Shown here: positions 28,491-36,388 of the stretch, piece by piece
Layout of the letters: each line of letters starts with the position of its first letter
Position numbering within the stretch: the first letter of the stretch is position 1
Assembly (NCBI RefSeq): GCF_015645095.1
Contig: NZ_JADOTW010000007.1
Location: forward strand, 1 to 64,000
Origin: Halomonas sp. 328
Lineage (GTDB): Bacteria > Pseudomonadota > Gammaproteobacteria > Pseudomonadales > Halomonadaceae
Direction of reading: 5' to 3'
DNA length: 64,000 nt
Translations under genes and position numbers: made by a program
Notes under the pieces: model-generated
Told to the model about the DNA's origin: nothing
Database searches by the model: none
Seen by the model: the letters and a program-made list of their open reading frames with translations, nothing else

Positions 28491-28781
28491 ATGAACCGAG
28501 CGAGAACCCTGCAGCTGTTGCGGGAACATATGCCGACCCTGGCCGAGGACTATGCCGTCAGGTCCCTGGCCCTCTTCGGTTCCATGTCTCGCGATGAGGC
28601 CCGAGCCGATAGCGATATCGATATCCTGGTGAGCTTCGATGGACCGGCGACCTCGGCTCGTTACTTCGGGGTGCAGTTCTACCTGGAAGACCTGCTTGGC
28701 CACCCGGTGGACCTGGTGACCGACAAGGCACTGCGTCCCGAACTCCAGCCCTATGTCGAGCGCGAGGCGCTGCGTGTCTGA
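28491..28781 (+). CDS. mntA: MntA-type nucleotidyltransferase antitoxin
   Basis: A 96-residue minimal nucleotidyltransferase of the polymerase-beta superfamily. The active-site signature LALFGSMSRDEARADSDIDI (G-S-x-x-R ... D-S-D-I-D) is complete, with both catalytic aspartates, and LGHPVDLVTDKALRPEL follows as in the family. MntA antitoxins block the HEPN toxin HepT by transferring AMP groups to its RX4HXY tyrosine. ATG at 28491 follows AAGGAGG. Its 3' end overlaps the hepT start by 8 bp, the usual operon form of the pair. It appears functional although its partner is frameshifted. Confidence 0.9.
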   Translation: MNRARTLQLLREHMPTLAEDYAVRSLALFGSMSRDEARADSDIDILVSFDGPATSARYFGVQFYLEDLLGHPVDLVTDKALRPELQPYVEREALRV

Positions 28782-29137
28782 GTCCCGCCTCCAGCGCGAA
28801 TGGCGCTTCTATGTTGACGACATGATTGGATTCGCCGAGTAAAGTGCTTTCCTATACGGACGGCCTGGCTCAGGACGACTTTATTGCCCACGACCTGACC
28901 TATGATGCCACGCTGCGTAACCTCGAACTGATCGGCGAGACGGCGACGCGTATCCCCGAGACGGTTCGCCAGCGTTACTCGCATATTCCCTGGCGGATGA
29001 TCGTGGCCACACGCAATCGCCTGATCCATGCCTATCTGGGGATCGATGACGATACGGTGTGGAGCATTATCCAGGACAATATTCCCGAGCTGCTTGAGCA
29101 GTTACGAGATATCCAGCGCCAGAATCCATCGAAGTGA
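28774..29137 (+). pseudogene. hepT: HepT-type HEPN ribonuclease toxin, disrupted by a frameshift
   Basis: From GTG at 28774 the first 22 codons read VSESRLQREWRFYVDDMIGF-A-E and then hit TAA at 28840. Skipping the T at 28840 restores the expected continuation AE-KVLSYTDGLAQDDFI and an open frame to 29137, for a normal HepT of about 120 residues. The toxin motif RX4HXY is present as RNRLIHAY, including the tyrosine that MntA modifies. So the gene looks like a recently inactivated mRNA-cleaving toxin caused by one inserted base. An in-frame TTG at 28826 could start a shortened protein lacking the first helix. A sequencing error is the main alternative. Confidence 0.8.
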
Positions 29138-29139
29138 AT

Positions 29140-29161
29140 CGTCAAGGCAGGACCGGCCGGC
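29140..29161. repeat. Right 22-bp direct repeat bordering the mntA-hepT module
   Basis: Identical to 28364-28385. It begins 3 bp after the hepT stop and, on the minus strand, contains the last five codons and stop of the ygjV-like gene. The pair of repeats brackets the toxin-antitoxin module tightly (776 bp start to start). Confidence 0.85.
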
Positions 29162-29663
29162 CGTCGCGTCTCAGGCGCAGGATGGTGACGACGTTGGTGA
29201 TGAAGATCAGCGATTCGGCCAGGGTGCCGCCGATGGAGCCCGCCAGTAGGTTGCTGAGTACCCAGCAGAAGGCCGCCACCGCCAGGGTCACCCGCATGGC
29301 GATGCCGCGCAGCATGAACATGCCCCAGGTGCCCAGCAGGCCCGCCGCCAGGGCCGGCAGGTCCCGCGGCCCGCTCCAGGTCAGCGCCGCCACCGCCAGG
29401 GTGGCGAGCAGCATCCCCACCATCAGCCCCCGGTGACGGGGAAAGCGGCGCACCAGGGCGATGCGCACCACGATCAGCGCCGAGATCCCCGCCGCCACCC
29501 AGCTCTCGAGCAGGGCGAACTGGGTGGCAAAGGCCACATTGGCGAACAGCAGCAGTACGAACAGCTTGTCATCGCGCTTGCTGGCGAAGGCGATCACGCA
29601 CAGCGCCAGGGCCACCAGGCTGACGCCCTGGCCCGCCAGCCACCTCAGGCTGAGTTCTTCCAT
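29142..29663 (-). CDS. YgjV family inner membrane protein
   Basis: 173 residues with about five to six hydrophobic segments. The pattern ALCVIAFASKRDDKLFVLLL followed by FANVAFATQFALLESWVAA matches the YgjV family of inner membrane proteins, and ESLIFITNVVTILRLRRDG is the conserved C-terminal helix. Function is unknown. The last codons (RPVLP, stop) lie inside a 22-bp repeat shared with the far side of the mntA-hepT module. Confidence 0.8.
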   Translation of the reverse strand: MEELSLRWLAGQGVSLVALALCVIAFASKRDDKLFVLLLFANVAFATQFALLESWVAAGISALIVVRIALVRRFPRHRGLMVGMLLATLAVAALTWSGPRDLPALAAGLLGTWGMFMLRGIAMRVTLAVAAFCWVLSNLLAGSIGGTLAESLIFITNVVTILRLRRDGRPVLP

Positions 29664-29815
29664 GCGTGCCGCTCCCCCGCAACGCTTCCATCGACCGCCC
29701 TAGCCTGGCGGTTTCCCCCGGCCCTGCCAAGCCTCTCGGTGCCTTGTCGCTTTCACCGCCGATACCGCTAAGATGGGGGGACTTGCCCCAAGACCCCGGA
29801 TCGAACGGAGACGAG

Positions 29816-30382
29816 ATGGAACCGCTACTTCATGCCGGCACGCCGGTCACCGAGGCCGCCCTGGCCGCCATCGCCCATATGCCCACCGCCAGCCTGCCGA
29901 TGCTGATGGATGACGACTTCGCCCGACGCTTGAGCGATGCCGAGCTGATGCGCATTGCCGTGCTGCTGGCCGAGAAGAGCCGCGCCGAGGGCGGCTGCCC
30001 GATCGGCGCGGTGATCATCGACAATGCCACCCGGCGCATCGTCGGCAAGGGGCACAACACCCTGGTCCAGGAAGATCATCCCTACAACCATGGCGAGACC
30101 GCCGCCATCCGCGATGCCGGACGCCTCGACTTCAGCCAGACCACCCTCTTCACCTCCCTGAGCCCCTGCGATATCTGCGCGACCCTGCTCTACATGCGTG
30201 GCTTCGCCCGGGTGGTGGTGGGCGACATCACCAATGCCTCGGGCAACGAGGGCCTGCTGCGCAGCAAGGGCCTGCGGGTCGATATCCTCGAGGACGCCCG
30301 TGGTGTCGAGGGCTACGCCCGCTTCCGCGCCGAGCAGCCACAACTGGACCTCGAAGACTGGAAAGGCAGGAGTGCCCTATGA
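29816..30382 (+). CDS. Cytosine/nucleoside deaminase, fungal Fcy1-like
   Basis: 188 residues starting at the ATG at 29816 after CGGAGACG. The zinc-dependent deaminase motifs are NHGETAAIRDAG (H-x-E) and SPCDICATLLYM (P-C-x-x-C). The run from GGCPIGAVIIDN through GRLDFSQTTLFTSLSPCD to VVVGDITNASGNEGLLRSKG resembles, from memory, yeast cytosine deaminase Fcy1 more than bacterial CodA or TadA. The likely reaction is deamination of cytosine or a related base to uracil, for pyrimidine salvage. Its 3' end overlaps a truncated copy of the following oxidoreductase start, showing that the two genes were once adjacent (stop TGA inside ATGA). Confidence 0.85.
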   Translation: MEPLLHAGTPVTEAALAAIAHMPTASLPMLMDDDFARRLSDAELMRIAVLLAEKSRAEGGCPIGAVIIDNATRRIVGKGHNTLVQEDHPYNHGETAAIRDAGRLDFSQTTLFTSLSPCDICATLLYMRGFARVVVGDITNASGNEGLLRSKGLRVDILEDARGVEGYARFRAEQPQLDLEDWKGRSAL

Positions 30383-30423
30383 CGACCCTGGTAATCGGCG
30401 CCAATGGCCAGATCAGTCGCCAG
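30336..30423. repeat. Left 88-bp direct repeat bordering the DUF1835-AraC-LysE module
   Basis: Aligns without gaps with 33671-33758, with 9 mismatches in 88 (about 90% identity). It contains the last 15 codons of the deaminase gene, the ribosome binding site and the first 15 codons of the NAD(P)-binding oxidoreductase gene. Confidence 0.9.
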
Positions 30424-30441
30424 GGCTGGGCCCTGCCGTGA
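30379..30441 (+). pseudogene. Truncated 5' stub of the NAD(P)-binding oxidoreductase gene
   Basis: The frame MTTLVIGANGQISRQGWALP then a stop matches the start of the gene at 33714 (MTTLVIGANGQIGRQFCALA) and diverges at the repeat edge. It is the broken left copy, coupled to the deaminase gene by an ATGA overlap and cut off by the inserted module. The following 165 bp up to the DUF1835 gene hold no recognised feature apart from its ribosome binding site. Confidence 0.85.
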
Positions 30442-30607
30442 AGCCGGCGCCTCCTCCGGTTGACTCCTCTCCGCGTTCGGGCGAGGCTAAGGGCCGCGCC
30501 GTCTAGGCGTCCCCGTCCGCGGAAAGGGCTGCGCCCATCGCTTTCAATCGACTTCCCCATACGACTCCCGGCCTGTCCGGCGGACGCAGGCATATGGAGG
30601 GATTCGT

Positions 30608-31819
30608 ATGACCACGCTTCCCCGGCCGGATGCCAGGTCTCATGGCCGCTTCAATCTCGAGCAGCAGCGCAAGCGCGCCAAGGAACTGCTCAAGGCGGTG
30701 CGGGCCGACGACCCGGACGCCCTGGCACGCATCCTGTGCCAACTCCCGCCCCGCGAGACGCCGCTGCGGCTCGCCGATGCCCAGTTCGTGATCGCTCGGG
30801 AATGCGGCTTTGCCAGCTGGCCCAGGCTCAAGGCCCATACCGAAGCGCTCGATACGTCACGGCGGCTGGTCGCCGAGCGCGGCGACCAGGAGCAGACCAC
30901 CCTGCATATCCGCTGCGGCTCGGACATTGAACCCGGTCTGCGCACCGCCGGCTTCCGCGGCGATTTCCTCGAGTTCTCCGACCCCTTCTGCCTGGGGCCG
31001 CTGCGCGACCTGCCCCCCAAGGAACTGATGCGGTTGCGAGCGCATTACCTGGCGGAGGTCTCCGGCATGGCCGAGCGTGATGCCCTGGCCCGCCTGCGCA
31101 GGAGCTACGAGGCACTGGACGACCTGGCTCGCTTTGAACGGGTGGTGCTGTGGTTCGAGCACGACAGCTACGACCAGTTGATCCTCGCTTACCTGCTGCA
31201 CCGCCTGCATCTGGCTCCGCCCAGGGCACGGATCGAGCTGATCGCCGTAGAAAGCGTCCCCGGCGTCGAGCGCTTTATCGGCATCGGCCAGCTCGCCCCG
31301 GACCTGCTGGCCTGGCTATGGCGGCAGCGCCGCCCCGTCGAGGCGCCGCTGCTCGAACTGGGCAGCCGGGCCTGGGCGGCGCTGACCGCCGATCGCTCCG
31401 AGCCTCTGGAAACCCTGATCGCCACCGGCACGCCGGCCCTGCCGATGCTGGGCAAGGCACTCGCGCGCCATCTGCAGGAGTTGCCGGACGCGGCGTCCGG
31501 TCTGGGTTTCACCGAGCGCCTTACCCTGGCGATCGTCCGCGACCGGGGCCCGCTGCCGGTGGGTCAGGCCTTCTCGTTGCTGATGCGCGACTACGAGCCG
31601 CTGCCCTACCTGGGCGACCTGATGTTCTGGTGGCTGCTCCAGCCGTTGATCACGGCGCCCCGGCCGGCACTGGCGATTACCGAGCCCCACCGGGACTGGC
31701 CCCATCGCCGCCTCGCCCTGACCGAGCTCGGCCGTGACCTTCTCGAAGGGGAGCGACACTGGCTCGATCAGGCCCCCGGCGAGCGCTGGGTAGGCGGAAT
31801 ACGTATTTCACCACGCTAG
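30608..31819 (+). CDS. DUF1835 domain protein
   Basis: 403 residues. The N-terminal 80 residues are helical (RKRAKELLKAVRADDPDALA, ECGFASWPRLKAHTEA), a pattern often seen before enzymatic domains and resembling an ankyrin-like pair. From about residue 95 the DUF1835 domain starts (TLHIRCGSDIEPGLRTAGF, EFSDPFCLGPLRDLP, VVLWFEHDSYDQLILAYLLH), followed by a DUF3658-like C-terminal part. Function is unknown; the family is often found with regulators and transferases. ATG at 30608 after GGAGG. First gene of the module inserted between the deaminase and oxidoreductase genes. Confidence 0.85.
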   Translation: MTTLPRPDARSHGRFNLEQQRKRAKELLKAVRADDPDALARILCQLPPRETPLRLADAQFVIARECGFASWPRLKAHTEALDTSRRLVAERGDQEQTTLHIRCGSDIEPGLRTAGFRGDFLEFSDPFCLGPLRDLPPKELMRLRAHYLAEVSGMAERDALARLRRSYEALDDLARFERVVLWFEHDSYDQLILAYLLHRLHLAPPRARIELIAVESVPGVERFIGIGQLAPDLLAWLWRQRRPVEAPLLELGSRAWAALTADRSEPLETLIATGTPALPMLGKALARHLQELPDAASGLGFTERLTLAIVRDRGPLPVGQAFSLLMRDYEPLPYLGDLMFWWLLQPLITAPRPALAITEPHRDWPHRRLALTELGRDLLEGERHWLDQAPGERWVGGIRISPR

Positions 31820-31962
31820 TCATGGGGCCAGCCCCGACCTGTCGGGGGCCCAGATGGCGGGGGGGCTTGGGCGGATTGCCGGGCAGTGGCGCAATATTGT
31901 CCAAGCCCGCGGTGTCGCCTTGGGCCTAAGCTATGCCTGAGTGGCGTTCTGGGAGGCATGGC

Positions 31963-32796
31963 ATGACGCAGCAATCCAGCCGGTTCGATTATTTCAAGAG
32001 CCGGCATAACCCCGAGCTAACGGTGCTCCGGGCGGCGATGAGCGACTTCAGCTACGACCGCCATGCCCATGAGGAGTATGCCTTCGGCGTTACCCTCACC
32101 GGGCGCCAGGACTTCTTCAGCGGCGGGCAGTTTCACCGCAGCCCGCCCGGCAACACCATCCATTTCGCTCCCGAGCAGGCCCACGACGGGCACCCGGGCG
32201 ACGACAGCCGGCTGGGCTATGTGATGGTCTATGTGCCTCCCGCCCAGCTCGAGGCCTCGTTCGCCGACGCGGCGGGCGGCGAGTGGGCCGCCCGCTTCCG
32301 CAGCGGCGAGACCCTGATGGCGGATGCCGAGCTGCGGGGCGCCATCCTCGAGCTGGCGCAGCTGGTGACCCGGCGGGTCGGCACGCGTATCGACCAGGAA
32401 CACGCCCTGCATTGCATGGCGACACGCCTGGTGCAGCGGGCCGGCAAGTTCCAGCCCGGCGGCACGGTGAGCCGGCCCGATGCGCTGCTGCTGCGCGCCA
32501 AGGAGTACATCCTCGCGCACCTGGAGGCGGACCCGTCGCTGGACGAGATCAGCCGGGCCGCGCACCTCTCCAAGTACCACTTCCTGCGCCTGTTCCGTCA
32601 GCAGTTCGGCATCACGCCGCACCAGTACGTGCTCAGTTGCCGGGTCAATGCCGCGCGCCACGCCCTGGAGGCCGGTGTGACGCCCAATGAGGCGGCCTTC
32701 CGCTACGGCTTTACCGACCTCAGCCACTTCAACCGCCGCTTCAAGCGCATCTACGGCAAGACGCCCTACCAGTACCAGCGCAGCATCGCCCAGTAA
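31963..32796 (+). CDS. AraC family transcriptional regulator
   Basis: 277 residues from the ATG at 31963 after GGGAGG. An N-terminal cupin-like sensor (residues about 10-165, with HAHEEYAFGVTLTGRQDFF and HFAPEQAHDGHPGDD) is followed by the AraC double helix-turn-helix (LDEISRAAHLSKYHFLRLFR, then ITPHQYVLSCRVNAARHALE and FTDLSHFNRRFKRIYGKTPY). It lies 15 bp before a LysE-type exporter, the usual pairing in which the regulator controls export of an amino acid or similar small molecule. Confidence 0.92.
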   Translation: MTQQSSRFDYFKSRHNPELTVLRAAMSDFSYDRHAHEEYAFGVTLTGRQDFFSGGQFHRSPPGNTIHFAPEQAHDGHPGDDSRLGYVMVYVPPAQLEASFADAAGGEWAARFRSGETLMADAELRGAILELAQLVTRRVGTRIDQEHALHCMATRLVQRAGKFQPGGTVSRPDALLLRAKEYILAHLEADPSLDEISRAAHLSKYHFLRLFRQQFGITPHQYVLSCRVNAARHALEAGVTPNEAAFRYGFTDLSHFNRRFKRIYGKTPYQYQRSIAQ

Positions 32797-32811
32797 CCCG
32801 AGGTATTCCCC

Positions 32812-33426
32812 ATGTTGGAGATCGTCGCCTATGCCCTGGGCGTCATGTACACGCCTGGGCCTGTGAACCTGCTCGGCCTGAATGCGGGCCTCAACGGCCA
32901 GGGCCGTACCTCCCTCGGCTTCTTCGTCGGGGTGGGCGCGGCCATGCTGACGCTGTTCCTGATCTTCGGCTGGGTCGGGGCGGCCTGGGTGCGCGGCGAC
33001 CTGCTCGCCGTGGTGGGTGCCCTGGGCTGCGGCTATATCCTCTACCTGGCCATCAAGATCGCCCGCTCGACCATCGACCCCGGCGCCGTGCGGCAGGCGC
33101 CGCGGGTGCTGCAGTTTCGCGATGGCCTGATCATGCAGCTCTGCAACCCCAAGGCGCTGGTCGCGACCCTGCCGATCGTCACCATCCAGTTCCCCGCCGC
33201 CGGCATCCAGGGCGTGGCCTTGCTGCCCTGGTCGCTGGGACTGGCGATCCTCGCCTTCGGCGCCCCCGGCAGCTATGCGCTGATGGGCACCGTGGTCGGG
33301 CAGCGTCTCGACGACCCGCGGCTGCTTAAGGGCTTTAGCCTGGCGATGGCGGCCCTGCTGCTGGGCGTCGCGTTTTCCATCGGCTATGAGAACGTCTGGT
33401 TACCTGTGTTATCCGGCGTCAGTTGA
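32812..33426 (+). CDS. LysE/RhtB family exporter
   Basis: 204 residues with six hydrophobic segments. The N-terminal YALGVMYTPGPVNLLGLNAG contains the family TPGP motif, and FRDGLIMQLCNPKALVAT the conserved NPK motif. These proteins export amino acids and derivatives. It follows the AraC gene by 15 bp and ends in TGATG, overlapping the next small ORF by one base. Confidence 0.92.
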   Translation: MLEIVAYALGVMYTPGPVNLLGLNAGLNGQGRTSLGFFVGVGAAMLTLFLIFGWVGAAWVRGDLLAVVGALGCGYILYLAIKIARSTIDPGAVRQAPRVLQFRDGLIMQLCNPKALVATLPIVTIQFPAAGIQGVALLPWSLGLAILAFGAPGSYALMGTVVGQRLDDPRLLKGFSLAMAALLLGVAFSIGYENVWLPVLSGVS

Positions 33427-33605
33427 TGGATCGCCCTTCACGCCAGCCCCGTCTCGGGTCCATATTCGTCACCCTCGCGAGAGGCTGTTATCGTCACGGG
33501 CAGGCCGGCTCGGCGGCTCTCGGCCTGGGGCTGATCGGCGCCGCCGTGCTCGGCACGACGCTGTATTTCGTGCTGATACGCGGCATTGGCCGAGGCGGAT
33601 GGTGA
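33426..33605 (+). CDS. Small single-pass membrane protein (hypothetical)
   Basis: 59 residues. A basic N-terminus is followed by one hydrophobic segment (AALGLGLIGAAVLGTTLYFV) and a short RGIGRGGW tail. Its ATG overlaps the lysE stop (TGATG), which suggests translational coupling. No family is recognised. It may be a real small partner of the exporter or a chance frame at the module edge. Confidence 0.4.
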   Translation: MDRPSRQPRLGSIFVTLARGCYRHGQAGSAALGLGLIGAAVLGTTLYFVLIRGIGRGGW

Positions 33606-33670
33606 CGCTCGCGGGTGAGTGCCGAATGAAGCGGCTCGACGTGGCCCTCGGGGTATCGCGACACCATGCA

Positions 33671-33758
33671 AGCCGCAACGGGATCTCGACGACTGGAAAG
33701 GAAGGAGTGCCCTATGACGACCCTGGTGATCGGCGCCAACGGCCAGATCGGCCGCCAG
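33671..33758. repeat. Right 88-bp direct repeat bordering the DUF1835-AraC-LysE module
   Basis: The partner of 30336-30423. Its left half still encodes the deaminase C-terminus in another frame (KPQRDLDDWKGRSAL, stop), here as a relic; its right half is the working start of the oxidoreductase gene. Confidence 0.9.
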
Positions 33759-34346
33759 TTCTGCGCCCTGGCCGCGGAGGCCGGCGAGCCGATTCGCGCC
33801 ATGCTGCGCTCGGCGGAGCAGCGGCCCTGGTTCGAGGAGCGTGGCATCGATACCGTGATCGCCGACCTGGAAGGCGACTTCGCTCACGCCCTCGATGGCT
33901 GCGACCAACTGCTCTTCACCGCCGGCTCCGGCCCCCACACCGGCGCCGACAAGACCCTGTTGATCGACCTCTATGGCGCCATCCGCAGCATCGAGGCGGC
34001 CCGTGAGCGGGGCCTCTCCCGCTACCTGATGGTCAGCGCCATGCGCGCCGATGACCCCCAGGCCGCTCCCGAGGCGCTGCGCCCCTATATGGCCGCCAAG
34101 TTCGCCGCCGACGCCTACCTGCGTGCCTCCGGCCTGCCCCATGTGATCCTCAAGCCGGGGCGCCTCACCGACGAACCTGCCACCCAGCGGGTCGCTGCCT
34201 CCCTGGAGGAGACCGGCGGCGAGAACACCATCTCCCGGGCCAACGTGGCCCATGCCCTGCTGCATCTGGTCAAGGCGCGGCAACGGGTCGACCGCGAGTT
34301 CGTGCTGCTCGACGGCCGGCGCTCCCTCGCCGAGGTGCTGGCCTGA
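33714..34346 (+). CDS. NAD(P)H-binding SDR/NmrA-like oxidoreductase
   Basis: 210 residues starting at the ATG at 33714 after GGAAGGAG. A Rossmann fold is shown by TLVIGANGQIGRQFCALAAE, and the order of elements (LLFTAGSGPHTGADKTLLID, YLMVSAMRADDP, YMAAKFAADAYLRASGLPHV, ILKPGRLTDEP) matches the atypical short-chain dehydrogenases of the NmrA/YwnB type. Substrate unknown. In the ancestral arrangement it followed the deaminase gene directly with an ATGA overlap, as the repeat scar shows. Confidence 0.88.
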   Translation: MTTLVIGANGQIGRQFCALAAEAGEPIRAMLRSAEQRPWFEERGIDTVIADLEGDFAHALDGCDQLLFTAGSGPHTGADKTLLIDLYGAIRSIEAARERGLSRYLMVSAMRADDPQAAPEALRPYMAAKFAADAYLRASGLPHVILKPGRLTDEPATQRVAASLEETGGENTISRANVAHALLHLVKARQRVDREFVLLDGRRSLAEVLA

Positions 34347-34367
34347 GTGCCATCCCCGCCGCGGGCC

Positions 34368-34985
34368 TCAGTGCGGGTGATGCGCGCAGGTCACCCTGGG
34401 GTTGAAGGGCTCGAGGTTGCCGTTGGGGTTGTCGCGGAACCACAGGTGCTGATCGAAATGGGCCGTGAAACCGTGGGCCTCGTCGACCGCGGTGGCCGGG
34501 TCGTTGACCATGAAGTCCCAGGTGCGCCCGGCCAGCGTCGGCGGCCCCTCGTGGCCCGCGGCCTCCCAGGCCGCCTGGAACACCAGGTTCTCGACCCCGA
34601 CCAGCACCATTGAGCCGTCTTCCTGGGGTTCGTAGAGCAGGATGGCGGGGTTCATGAAGTCGGTATGGGTGCCGGTGCCATCGACCCGCGGCGCCGTCGC
34701 GGTGATACCGAGCAGGTCGGGACGAAAGTAGTGGATGCCCATGTCCCCCAGTTCGGCGGGCATGCCATGGGCTGCCGCCGTCGCGCACTCCCCGGAGGGA
34801 TCCGGGATATAGCCCTCCGCCAGGGCCACCTCGACGTCCTCGAAGCGTAGGGTGGCGGCGCGCACCGACTCGATCAGCGCCGTCACCTCCGCACTCTGAA
34901 CATTGCCCGTCGGCGCATACGCCGCCACCAGGGGCGCCGCCGCCAGCCCCACCATCAACATGCCTCCCCACAGGACTGCACGCAT
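34368..34985 (-). CDS. Exported hypothetical protein
   Basis: 205 residues from the ATG at 34985 after GGGAGGAG. A signal peptide (MLMVGLAAAPLVAAYA) precedes a mature domain with ALAEGYIPDPSGECATAAAH, MGIHYFRPDLLG, GTGTHTDFMNPAILLYEPQE and HFDQHLWFRDNPNGNLEPFN. Many His and acidic residues and the HYF, MNPAILLYE and LWFRDNPNG motifs recur in a family of periplasmic proteins of unknown function in proteobacteria and actinobacteria. Metal binding is possible (inference). The 203-bp gap on its upstream side shows nothing specific besides a probable promoter. Confidence 0.75.
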   Translation of the reverse strand: MRAVLWGGMLMVGLAAAPLVAAYAPTGNVQSAEVTALIESVRAATLRFEDVEVALAEGYIPDPSGECATAAAHGMPAELGDMGIHYFRPDLLGITATAPRVDGTGTHTDFMNPAILLYEPQEDGSMVLVGVENLVFQAAWEAAGHEGPPTLAGRTWDFMVNDPATAVDEAHGFTAHFDQHLWFRDNPNGNLEPFNPRVTCAHHPH

Positions 34986-35188
34986 TGATTGCTCCTCCCG
35001 GCCTCGCCGGGCCGGCCGCACCGGGCAGGACGCCCGCCAGCGTTACCCCCGGGCCCCCTCGCGGCCGAGAAGAGGGCGGCCCGAAACGCCATTGTCATCC
35101 CTGTCACTATAGTGGAGCCGAGGCTGGGGCGGGGAGGCCTGAGGGCCGGAATAAGGTCGCCGCGGGCCTGGTTCCCGGAACCATACAC

Positions 35189-36388
35189 CTAGGCTTGCGG
35201 CTGCATGCCCATCGGCGCACTAGGCCGGTCGCCCACCTCCCGTAGCAGCCAGACCCCCAGGGCGGCGATGGCCAGCCCCAGGAGGGCGAAGAGCATAAAG
35301 GTGGTGACATGGCCTTCGGCGCCGACCAGCCAGCCGGCCAGCGGCGAGCCGGCGACCTGGCCCACCGAGGTGGCCAGCAGCGGCAGCACCGGGGCGAAGG
35401 CGGGGGCCTCGGTCATGATCTGGGTGCTCCTGACCAGGTAGAAGCCGCTGAGGGTCATGTAGCCGGCACCGAACAGCGCCGCGGAAACCAGGGCGTAGCC
35501 GAAGTGGCCGGGATCGATCACCAGCAGCGCCAGGCCGGCGGACATCACGGTGAGGGCGATGGCATGGCTCGTGGCCGGGCCGCAGCGGGTGATCAGGTCG
35601 CCGGCGCTGGCCCCGGAGAGCCCGCCCAGGCCCACCGCCAGCCACATCCAGGCGGTCTGGCTCGCGGCAAGCCCGCCGGCGTTGACCACCGCATCGGGGG
35701 CGAATACCCAGTAGGCCGCGCTGACGACCCCCACACCGACGGCCAGGCCACTCAGCCGGGCGATGCCCAGCCACTGGGCCCGACTGACCGGCGCGGCCAG
35801 CAGGCGGGGGCGCGAGAGTGAGGTGTGCCGTTCATCCCGAGGCAGGTAGTAGAGGGCCGCCAGGGCGCCGATGGCCGCCAGGGCGGCGAAGCCGGTATAG
35901 GCGCTGCGCCAGGCCTCGGCCCAGAGCAGCACCGCCGGCATGGCAAGCGCGATCCCCAGGCTGGTGCCCGCATTGATGGTGGCATTGACTCGCCCGCGCA
36001 GGTCGGCCGGTACCACCCGATAAACCGCCTGCGCCATCACCGGTGACGATAGCCCGGTGCTGATCCCGCAGGTCAGCACGCCGGCGGCCAGCAGCAGCGA
36101 GGACGGCGCCTGGGCGATCATGATCAGGCCGACGCCGGCCAGGCCGGCGGCCGCGACCCCGGTGCGGCGCACGCCGAGGCGCCGCGTCACCAGCGGGGCG
36201 ACGAGGATCGTGAAGACGAAGCTCAGGAAGGGCAGGGCGCCGATCACCCCCGCCATGGTGGCGGTGATTGTCAGCTCGTCGCGCATCGCCGGCAGGAAGA
36301 GTCCGAACACGAAGCGTGCCAGGCCGTAGGTGATGGCGATGATCCCGCTGCCGAGGGCCGCCATGCCGAGAGGAGAGAGGGGCCTCAT
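35189..36388 (-). CDS. MFS transporter (paralogue of the gene at 37226)
   Basis: 399 residues and 12 hydrophobic segments. It starts GSGIIAITYGLARFVFGLFL, closely similar to the start of the second MFS protein at 37226 (GAALIAISYGLARFAFGLFV), and the two share the DLRGRVNATINAGTSLG-type loop. The pattern resembles the YbfB/CynX-like exporters. ATG overlaps the stop of the upstream TetR gene by 4 bp, so it is most likely a drug or solute exporter repressed by that TetR protein. Confidence 0.9.
   Translation of the reverse strand: MRPLSPLGMAALGSGIIAITYGLARFVFGLFLPAMRDELTITATMAGVIGALPFLSFVFTILVAPLVTRRLGVRRTGVAAAGLAGVGLIMIAQAPSSLLLAAGVLTCGISTGLSSPVMAQAVYRVVPADLRGRVNATINAGTSLGIALAMPAVLLWAEAWRSAYTGFAALAAIGALAALYYLPRDERHTSLSRPRLLAAPVSRAQWLGIARLSGLAVGVGVVSAAYWVFAPDAVVNAGGLAASQTAWMWLAVGLGGLSGASAGDLITRCGPATSHAIALTVMSAGLALLVIDPGHFGYALVSAALFGAGYMTLSGFYLVRSTQIMTEAPAFAPVLPLLATSVGQVAGSPLAGWLVGAEGHVTTFMLFALLGLAIAALGVWLLREVGDRPSAPMGMQPQA

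Noticed and set aside
28774..29137. Programmed frameshifting in hepT
   Set aside because: GAGTAAAG has no slippery heptamer or downstream structure that I can see. A one-base insertion or sequencing error is simpler.
30379..30441. The 20-codon frame after the deaminase as a real small gene
   Set aside because: It is identical in its first 12 codons to the start of the oxidoreductase gene and lies within the 88-bp repeat, so it is a truncated copy.
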